A DNA stretch of 64,000 nt from Macrosoma leucophasiata (lineage: Eukaryota; Arthropoda; Insecta; Lepidoptera; Hedylidae): positions 6,974,001 to 7,038,000 of the forward strand of contig JAWQUS010000009.1 of assembly GCA_036365455.1 (NCBI GenBank), in the 5' to 3' direction. Below the pieces are notes generated by a model, which worked only from the letters and a program-made list of their open reading frames with translations, did no database searches and was not told the DNA's origin. Shown here piece after piece: positions 26,301 through 37,500 of the stretch (position 1 is its first letter; every line of letters starts with the position of its first letter). Both the position numbers and the translations under genes were made by a program.

Positions 26301-29300
26301 TCCAGTGACGGAACTCAAGGGCGTAGGCACCACCGCATTACCTAATATACTTGCCGCTAAATGGAAGTGTTCAGCACTATCGTGTTCCGGTCAGGTGGTA
26401 ATGTACGGCCTTGTAATATCTGGCACAGAGGCATAACACCTTAGACCTCAGGAGTGGTAACGCATCTGTATTTTGACCTTGGTCTTTGTGTGGGTGTCTA
26501 TAGGCTGCAGTCATCACTTATGCTTGTTGCATGATTGTTTGCCACTTACATAACATTAAAAAAAATACTGTGGAATGTATGATAGATATAAAATGAGAAA
26601 AAACATTCAAAGATGTAGCAACGCAAATGCAATTTTGTCAGTCTTGTATATTTTCGTGGGGTTTCTTTCTACTCTAGAGGGAATGGGGAAACCAAGATAC
26701 GATGTTTTGCAATGGCTATAAAAACTCTAATATACAATGACGGCTAGTAATGAAATTTTAATTTGTCAATTGTTTATTTAGGTAGATAAACAATTGACAA
26801 ATTAAAATTGGTAAAACTTACGTTTTAACTGATTTTAAAGTCTACTGTATCTATGTGCCCCGCGTATCAATGTGCCCTCATTCCGCCTACACCAAATCAT
26901 TAAATAATGTTATAGTCCATTGAAATGTTACAATTTAAGGACAGAATATTGCATTTTTGCAAAAAATGCAAAGCAACATACAATGTAACATTTCAATGGA
27001 CTATTAAGATAACTAGAGAAAAACTGCCTCGGTAGCCTAGTGGTAGCAGGCCACTACTACTACGCTGAGGTCCTGGGTTCGATTCCCGGGTAGGGGTTTA
27101 TCAGAGATAATGGTGAAAAAGCCTTTATCTCTGGTTCTATTGGGATTTTTCCATTTTCTGGAAATTTCCCAGTACCTCAAAGTTTGGTAATGTGCCCGGA
27201 GATGTCAACAGGCTCGCCACCTGTTACATGGGCCAAAACGTTACCGGCGAATCGTGGGTGTTTGCATGTATGCTTGAATGCATGCATTTACCTCTGCCTA
27301 CCCCTTCGGGGATTACAGGCGTGAAGTTACGTTAGAGAAAAAGGCTACAATCAAAATTGCATCGGTAAGGGGTCGTCCAGTAATTACGTGAGGCTCGAAA
27401 GGGGAACGGGGGGCCCAGGAAAAAATCACGCAACATCACAAGGGGAGGGGGGAATATATGGAGATATCACTTGTATTTATTTCTTCTTTGAGTGCCCAAT
27501 GTCGAAACCGAAAATTGGTGCATGAGTTCGGCAACAATTTGAGAAACTTTCGTCTCGATAATCAATAATTTTCACGTCACATACATGCTTAGTATATTTC
27601 ATTTACGCGATTTTTATTCCCGGTGCCTTATTTGCCGCTAAAATTTTAAAAATACACGTGATCTTAGGTGGGGTTGGTATTGGGGGGGGTTAATCTAAAA
27701 CCTCACCACGTATCACCAAGAGGGAGGAGGGAGGTCCAAGTGACGCTGAAAAACATCACGTGATTAATGCACGTCCCCTAATTCGTTGGCGAGATAGAGT
27801 TACATGAATTTTTCATACCAGCAATGGCGAGAGTGACTTGGAACACTCCGTACACAAGTGTGACGGCGCCCGTACCCACACCCAACTCATCCAGAAAGTC
27901 ATTATAAATGAAACCGAAGACAGGCTGGTGTGCTGTGCCAGCAATCTGGAACAAAGTGAGAAGATAAATAATTAATCAGGAAATAAAGTGCTTCACAAGG
28001 AACGATGCAGCATCCCATTTTTTATCTCTCTCAAAGAAAAATGTTTTAGATTGTTGTTGGTTTGTTATAATTTTTTTTTTTTTTTTTTTTTATGTAATGG
28101 AAGTGGTAAACAAGCATGCAGTTCACATTGATGTTAAGTGATGACTGCAGCCTATAGACACCCACACAAAGACCAAGGTCAAAATGCAGATGCGTTACCA
28201 CTCCTGAGGCCTAAGGTCTTATGCCTCTGTGCCGGAAATTACATTTTAATCAATTCTCATCAATGTCTTTTCATAGAAGATATTTTTGATGTGTTAAATG
28301 ATAAATATGTCGTGCTTTAGTCTGCCAGAAACTGGAAAATAACGGAACTAATTTTGAAAAACAAGAAATGTTTAGATTTATGAGATGGACCCGGTAGTTA
28401 TTATCGGCATAAATGATGGTCTGGAAAAAGTTGCCTCCAGATAATTAGATTTCATCAAAATATAAATAGATTCATAAATGCATTTCTGTTAATTGAACTG
28501 AAATATGAAGCCGAAACAAATAGTGAAAAGTTAAGAAACCAGTTCTCATTAAAAAGACGCGGATAATCACGTAATACCTAACCAACATAAACCTGTTATG
28601 CATAATTGAAATTATACTTAAGTATATAAAGACTGGAGATAATAAGGGTGCTTTTCCACCAGAGATGTGCTATGCTACGTTGCTATGGATGCGTTTGATA
28701 TCCACCAATCATATTCATTGTGCACCAATATAGCTTAGCACTGGTGGAAACGGATTAAGCTAAGATATGTTTTTTATATGGAAGGATGTGTGCCATGGAT
28801 GCGTGCTATTGATGCGAGCTATGGATGCGTTTCATATCGCATCTGCCTCGTACATCTACATAGCTTAGTATCGGTATTACATATTCTCTGGTATCGGTGA
28901 AACAGTCAAATATTTTCGTAGCTTAGATTTGATATCTTCGCATAGCACATCTCTGTTGGAAAATTACCCTTATTCTCTGTTGTTCTATTATGCAGCCACT
29001 TAGCTGTAGACATATCAATGTTATTCAAAATGTTGATTTTTATACATTTGATAATTAATACATTGATAAATTAAGAAAATATTTTGACACCGTAGTAAGA
29101 CCTCGATAAACACATTTTTACACTTCAAGATTTTCTGGTACTAGAGGCTATTGAAATAAATAAAACTGCACCGCAGCAGTCTGTAGACCTCAAGATAAAT
29201 TCTACAGACTGGTGCGGTTTTTCATTGAATTTAACAAAGTAGAGGATTCCATGATGTTGAAGATCGCCATCCATCTTCACTATTAAAATTTGGAGTTAAT

Positions 29301-31528
29301 TTTTTAACAATTGTAAGTCATTAGATACGAAAGCTGAAAAGCAACTGCAATCTCGGGTTTTAATACTTTTATTTCGATTAATTTATATTTGGTTAACAGA
29401 AGTACCTAATAACTTTAACTTCTTTTTAGTTATTGGAATTCTTTCTTAAATAAACTGATGATTTTTACACCAAATAAGTTAGAGCTCAAATTGTTTTTTT
29501 AATCGAAAATTAAAAATTTGAATATCGTTCCTTTTCTACAAGTAATTAGCAAACATAATATATATATTATCCCCCTTATTCATAAAAGTATTTTAGCTAA
29601 AGTGTTGCTTATCTCTCCTTTGTCTTTTTCTATCCTGCTTAATTGATAATGCAACTGACAAAGCATTCTTATAGCTAAAACGTATCTAATGTACGTTTAT
29701 GAATAAGGGGGTTAATCTCCAAAATTTTATTTATGCTTAAAACAATACAGATGAAATTCTCTAAGTTCTTAGTCTCAGAAAATACTTCTTACTTCCGACC
29801 AACCCTTTGCATAAGGGATATTTTGTACAAAGAGGGAACACAGACGTGAATATATGTTTTTATACGTATTTAATATAGCGCATAAGTGTAGCGAAGATGG
29901 TAATGGTATTCTTCTTAGTGCGAAAGGCCGTTAGCTAATCGATAAATATTATTCTTTCACAGATTATGTACCTAATAAGCTTGTGGTGAATTTAAATTAC
30001 TAATGCTTTCGTTGATACGACATGTCAATTAAATAAAATAGAAACTACGTAGTAATTGACATTGATTCAAGATTGACACACAAACTTAAATACCTGAATG
30101 TTGTGTTGAAATTGAAACTCGTATTTTATGCATATATCGAGAACATTTATCAACTATTATAAAATTCTGTATTAAAATAATTGTAATAAATTTTAATTCG
30201 TCCTTTCTGCACATATCGAGAACATATAACTACTTATTATAAAATTCTGTATTATTATCATACAATTGTAATAAATATTAATTGTTTATATGAATACTGA
30301 TCAAAATATTGAGAGTTGAGCCGAGAGATTAAACTCACATATTTTTAGTATTTTAATGCATTGAGATGCATTTTTAGTCCAGTACCTATAGAAGGATTGA
30401 GGGATATCAAACTCGGTCAACTCGGTGTGGCCACGAGCTCATTTAATCAGTGCGTAGCATTTGTTTCATACACAACGAAATGACAAAATATGTATACTCA
30501 TAAACGTAACCGGCGAATCGTGCGTTTGCATGTATGCTTGAATGCATGCATTTACCTCTGCCTACCCCTTCGGGGATTACAGGCGTGAAGTTACGTTTAG
30601 TCAAAAATGGATACGATAAAGTAAAAGGTGTAAAAATGAAAGGGTCCGATGAGGTATGATTCGATAATTTGCGCATGTAAAAAGAATATCGAATGAGAAA
30701 ATGACTAAACAGATACACAGTTCGGATGTGGATGGTTGCAAAGGCCCAGGAAGACCAACTTAACCAAATAAGTCGAGTTCTGTCAGAGTGGGATCAAGAG
30801 TCTAGGAATCGGCGTGGATATTATGAAGAGAATGACGAGTGTAGAAGAGGCACGGGAGGTGTCAGAACCGGGATGTCTGGCACTTCACACTCTCTGCTTA
30901 CCCCGTAAAGGACTTGTCGTGAAAATACACACATAAATAAAACAAAAGCGACAAAACGATGTCACTGCGATTGGTGCGGCCGCAACGCTAGTCAAGTTCG
31001 TGGAGCAGAGTGTCGGCGCGACCTCTAACTGCTCCCCCTATTTCCTTTTTAATGTGATTGGCATGTGATATTCATTCATTAAAAAATTATCTAAAACATG
31101 TAATTTTCGGACAGAAATGCAATTTGCATAACCTTATTTTATTAGTTTTTATATTCAATGAGGTATTTTAGCATTTATGGTACCTTTTAAGTGTTTATAT
31201 CTTAAAAAACAAAAAGTATCTAATACTAGAAACTGAAATCGTAAATTATATACAAGTTTGGGAAACCCAATAAACAAAGAAACAAGTGCTACCTTAGTAT
31301 TTTTTATAGATTTTTATTACTTGACTATGGAACGCCCGGCGAGGGTAATGTGTTCATCAGTCAACTTAAGTATGTTTGTTTCTAAAACCCGAACGCGTGG
31401 ACCAATTTTCATGATTCTTATTTACATAAGACTAGCTGTTAAGTAGCCTATATTATTTCTCAAATTCAGCTCTATCTCTGTACCAAATTTCATTAAAATC
31501 GGTTCAGTCGTTTGGACGTGAAAAGGTA

Positions 31529-31565
<37 letters not shown>

Positions 31566-34500
31566 GTTACTTTCGCATTAAAATAAAGTAGGGATTTGAT
31601 CACGCTGAATATAGAATTACCTATAAGTTTACTCAATTATTAGATGTCATGTCTGTGACTCTGCACGGCTAGGCAGAAATGTATGGGTAGATTCACATGC
31701 ACGCTTTACCTATGCTATGCTTTAGGTATCTGTTTGTTATTTTAGCGCCTTATGCACTTTTTACCATCGTCCTAACTTTAAGGAGTCCCCTAATAAAGAT
31801 AAGTAGCTGATTTCGTTTTCATCATTGCCAGAGAATATGTAATATTCATCGCTTAGGACACATCAAAGTATTTGTCTTAAGTGGCCTGATATTCGGAATT
31901 TGTCATTATATGCGCATATTTTTGCGAAATTTATCATGTTGAAGGAGTTTAAAAACTACCGAAAGTCTAAATTTAGTTAGGAATTCAAGTATTCAGCATA
32001 TGTTTACGTAGGTATTAAAGATTCGAAGTTCGGATAATTGTCCTAAATAATGTATGATATGATGGTCACGCTTTTTAGCATTATTTCAAGATTTCCCAGA
32101 TTATACACGAAGGGTTATTCTTAAATATGTGGGAAAACATAAGCACAAACTTTCTTGTATATATTGAGTTAAAGTTTATCTAAGTGATTCATTTTTATTT
32201 TTCCTTTTAATTATCTTCTAATACAATACTAGCATCTGCGTTCATCTTTTTAGCAAAACACATAATCACAAATTAATGTAAACTAAAAAAACGAACGTTA
32301 AATTATACGACGAACTAGTCGAACTACCAAATGCTACTAATGCAAGAAATGAAGTAACAGTAATTCGGTAATAATGCACAGATGGTTTGAATGTACCTAT
32401 TGTAATCTTCACTACTTTGCAAAAATCTGTCACTTTTACGTAAGCGGTCCTTAGATAATTACCTATCACCTAATAATTGTTTTATATTATTTCGCATTAA
32501 CACATGCTTGTGAAATATATTTTATTTTTAAAGAAAAATGGAAAGAAAAATTTGACTTCAGGCGAGACTCGAACTCGCGACCTACTGGGAATCTAGTCCA
32601 GCCGCTCTTCCAATTGAGCTACTGAAGCCCTGCCCGATTTGTCAAATTTTTCCTTCTCATCTATTGCATTGCTTTATGGTAGCAGCAGCGCCATCTATTA
32701 CCAACTATGCTAGTTAGGCAACCGATATAATAGACTTTTCAGTTTATTGAATATCGTAAAGAAGTCGCTTTTACCCTTAATAATTGTTTTATATTATTTC
32801 GCATTAACACATTCTTGTGAAATATATTTTATTTTTAAAGAAAAATGGAAAGAAAAATTTGACTTCAGGCGAGACTTGAACTCGCGACCTACTGGGAATC
32901 TAGTCCAGCCGCTCTTCCAATTGAGCTACTGAAGCCCTGCCCGATTTGTCAAATTTTTCCTTCGCATCTATTGCATTGCTTTATGGTAGCAGCACCCATG
33001 GTGAAAAGGAAATAAGGTCAGGAACCGATTAAGGGACTTTTTAGGTAACAGGACCCCTAGTAAGGGGATGTTTATGGATCCGATGGTGATAACAGACGTA
33101 ATGCCGAGTTTTTATTCTAAGGCACACACAGATGAGTTCGTTGTACTCGTATTTCCTCACTTCCTTGTAATCGGTTTGTAGAAGAGGAAATGAGACATTC
33201 TACTAACATACATTTATTCTTAGTAACATTCTTAGTGACATTTTACTGGTGGTAGAGCTCCAGTGACGGAGCTCGCGGGCGTAGGCACCACCGCATTACC
33301 TAATTTACTTGCTGCTAAATGGTAGTGTTCAGCACTATCGTGTTCCGGTCAGGTGGTAATGTACGGCCCTGTAATTTCCGGCACAGAGGCATAACACCTT
33401 AGGCCTCAGGGGTGGTAACGCAGCTGCATTTTGGCCTTGGTCTTCGTGTGGGTGTCTATAGGCTGCAGTCATCACTTAACATCAATGTGAACTGCATGCT
33501 TGTTTGCCACTTCCATTACATAAAAAAAAAATTCTTGATTCTCAATTTGTACAGTTATAAATCGTCAAATATTGTTTTTTACCTTAGTTTTACCTACACA
33601 GTTATAAATTTTGGACATATTTTAAGAGATGCTTGAAATCCCAATTGATAAAGGTTGGCTGGTTGATAATGCCCTATAGTTGCATTAAGCCCGCCTTATA
33701 TGCCTTTCATTTGAGTGCGTAGAAGTTAAATAAAGAAATAAATCCTAATTGATAAATAAACCGTTTGTCTTTGACTTCATACTTAAAATTTAGGATTTCC
33801 CTAACTTTGTGAATGAGAAAAGAGAGAGAAATCCAATATTTCTTCATACCCAGATAAAAAAGATCAAATTTAATGGGTAGACCAAATAGAAGGGCTTAGA
33901 CTAGCTATGCCACTGTGATCATATTATATTGTATGTAAGGATAAAATATATATTTGTGTATAAAATGTATAGATTCATAGATACAAATACCTTACATTGT
34001 ACACTAAGATCGCGACACATGGGTCAAATATCATAGAATTGCGATAACTACTGTCCATAAATATTGCTGATAAGCGTATGTTTTATGCAGTTTTAGATAA
34101 TGACGTCAGCATACAAGGTCATTGCGTGCGGAAAAAGTTTTTTTTTATATTCAACAAATACAGCAAAGAGCGCATCGGGAATCGGTTCTCCAACATGAAA
34201 CACGATTAACAGGCGTGGTGTTTTTTTTGTATGGAATGTTTTATGTAATGGAAGTGGCAAACAAGCATGCAGTTCACATTGATGTTAAGTGATGACTGCA
34301 GCCTATAGACACCCACACAAAGGCCAAGGTCATAATGCAGATGCGTTACCACTCCTGAGGCCTAAGGTGTTATGCCTCTGTGCCGGAAATTACAGGGCCG
34401 TACATTACCACCTGACCGGAACACGATAGTGCTGAACACTATCATTTAGCGGCAAGTATATAAGGTAATGCGGTGGTGCCTACGCCCGCGAGCTCCGTCA

Positions 34501-37500
34501 CTGCAGCTCTACCATCAGTTGGTGTTGAGAGTCGATTTCCCTTCTTAATAGTATAAATATGCAAGTAATGATGTGTGTCTGTCAGTCTGTTTGACACGCT
34601 TTCAGTACTAAATCAAATAGCCGATGGTGATTCAATTGAATATGGATATACTCGTAGTTTGAATCCCGAGGATAGACGTAAGTTACTTTTTGAACAAAAA
34701 CCTAAATGCACGCTGACGAAGTGCCAGCAAATAGCTATATTTCATATTTAGTTAATAATACATTTACTCGACAGATAGCATAATGAGTTAGTTACCTACA
34801 TATCATCTCTAGTACCAATAGAAATGTATTTCTATAATATACCAGCTATGGTTATTGAGTCCCATATGAAATGAAATAAAATAAAAAATAAATTAAAATA
34901 CGCTTACACTCACAGCCCCACAGTAGGTATAAACCTGTGTCGTGGGTGCCGTTGTACACATACAACACATACACAAACACCCAGACCCGAAACAAATATC
35001 TGTAGGCCATACAAATATTTGTCCCGGTGCGGGGATCGTACCCGCGACCCTACGAATCAAATGGTCATCTCACACTGCTGGACTAACCGGGTCGTCAAAT
35101 ACATTCTGATGTTAATATTACCCAATGTCGTCTTCTGACCAACGAAGATTGAATGATGTATTCGATAGGAAAACATGTCCGCGTTCTAACTACTTCTGTT
35201 AAAGGTTTATGACAACGGTAAAGAGATATCAATAATAAAAAATCTTGAGATTCAATGTTCATTCTAAGAAATGGGTACTATTTAGGGGTAAGGACTTAAG
35301 ACCAGTTTGAATATTCCACTATTTACCGGCAGTAACTTTAAATTTTTCTTTTTCCCCCTTTTTTCCCCTTTATAAAAGCTCCACCATAATCTAAGAAACT
35401 TAAAATGAAGTAGGTACCTAGAGTTTATTTATTTAGGCTTTCATTAATAACTCAGACATTCGATACAACTACTTTGATATAAATATAGCATTAAATCCAT
35501 GTAGATATCGAAAGTTGTTCTGGTATTTATCATATGTTAGACTTGATAAATAAATTATAATGCGAATCTAATCTAGACTATGACAGCCTTACATTGACAC
35601 CACTAATAACGACATTTTTTCATAGAGGTGTGTTACGTTTGTTCAACAATTAATCATAAACTCAACCAGGCGGATATTTCTTCGAAACGTGCAGTCAGGG
35701 AACTCGTCGCTTACCCATAATTAATCAAATATGGCATTTATTTCCTCAGCATTAGGTGCTCATGTGGGTGAGCGATCCGTTCATTGTAACTAATCAAGTG
35801 AATAACATCTCAGTTTTCAAATTCAACCAATGCAATGCTTTAAGCTTTTTACTTGAAGCAATGGCTCTTCCAGTCGAAGACCAGTTCATGGCTATATCAT
35901 GTTCTATATATTTTTTGCATTGCAGACATTAGTTTACTTTTTCATGTAAACAATGATCTTAGTCCACGCAAAATAAATAAAAATACAGTAGGTACAGAAA
36001 TCAAATAACATTTATCTATGTTTGTGTGCCTTGTCTGTGCAATAGTTATTTATTACTTTACTCAATTGATATACAATTTGTATATTTATCATTGTTTTAC
36101 TTGTACCTCCTATAACGTATTTTTAGAAGAATGCTGACATTTATAGTTAACTAGCTGACCCGACAAACTTTGTATTGGCTCAGAATGAAATAATTTTTTA
36201 TAAGTATCACTAATTGGAAATGGAAATATTTGTTTAAGTATGTCATAATATCTACCCATTCATAGGAATTGATATGGGAATGTAAAAAGTGTGCTGACTA
36301 AAATTTAATTTAAACCGACAAACTTTGGACCACCTTAGAATTAATCAATGTAGAGTTAAGTTATATTTTTCCTTAATTATAAAAAAAAACAGGTGAAAAT
36401 AACGGGTTGCTCACATCCCTCTAAAATGGTCGAGGAGGGCAATGGCTGTCACATGCGTCATACTCGTGAACGGATGCTGTTGGTGGGGACTGGTCTGTTC
36501 TCGTTTGCAGGGGCTACATCACATTTAGTAGATAGCAGTTTATTTGCATCTATGCTATGGACGTTCACATTATTTGATTTTTCACGATAATCTGTACTAG
36601 ATTTAAGCTCTCATTTAAAAGAGCTCTTACTGAGTTTGTTGGGTAGCGGCGTTCTTCTCAGTAGTGACTGCACTTGGAACTCTGCTAAGTGAATAACATT
36701 GATCTTGACGAATAAGTTTTTCTTTTTCTTCATTTATTATCATTGAAGGAATCGAAAAATTTTATGATTATTATGTTATAACCAAGTAGTTTAAATTCTA
36801 ATTTTTAATTTACTATTAATATATGATTTTGCTTTTACTATATGTAGTTACAATTTCGAGACTTTGATTTTATGTATTGGACACATATAACTAGCCATTT
36901 ACACACATACATATAAATATCGCCATACATTATATTAAATTGCAAATGATTTTTCTGTTAACATTTTTTAATTTATATAAACAAAATTAAATGTAAAAAA
37001 ATCGTAATAAAATTATACCTACCAAATCATTATTTAATCACATTTACGTTTTTATTCTTGTATCAATTAACGTATTACCAATTAATCTATATCAGTATTT
37101 ATCTAGAGGCTATAGATTGATACTCCCCTAAAGATCACTATAATTTACTTGCATATTTTAAAGCGTATCGTACACATTTTACACCTTGTCACTATAATGA
37201 TTGTTCCTATAAGTGTTTATTTAATTAGAAACAAAACTAAGGCTCGAGTAGACGTTACGCAAGAATATATATTTTTTTTAAGTTCACTGTCCGGTAAGAT
37301 TGCACAATAAATTGTAAGGTTCCCATTAATTTATCTCCTAAAGTCTTTTTGAATTTTTTTTTTATTTTTAATCGATTTAAATATAACTACTTATTAATAT
37401 TATAAACAATCATTTGTTGTGGTTGTTCTGCATTTTTCTACTTTATTATTATAACAGTAGCTGTCATATAAATAATTTAGCGTCAAATGTAACTTCGCCC

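Larger units (their letters stand above)
28973..31404. other. Intron 1, remaining AT-rich spacers
   Basis: Between the listed elements no exon-like frame is seen. 30112-30300 contains a short near-duplicate (CATATATCGAGAACAT / CACATATCGAGAACAT, each followed by TTATAAAATTCTGTATTA). Confidence 0.45.
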
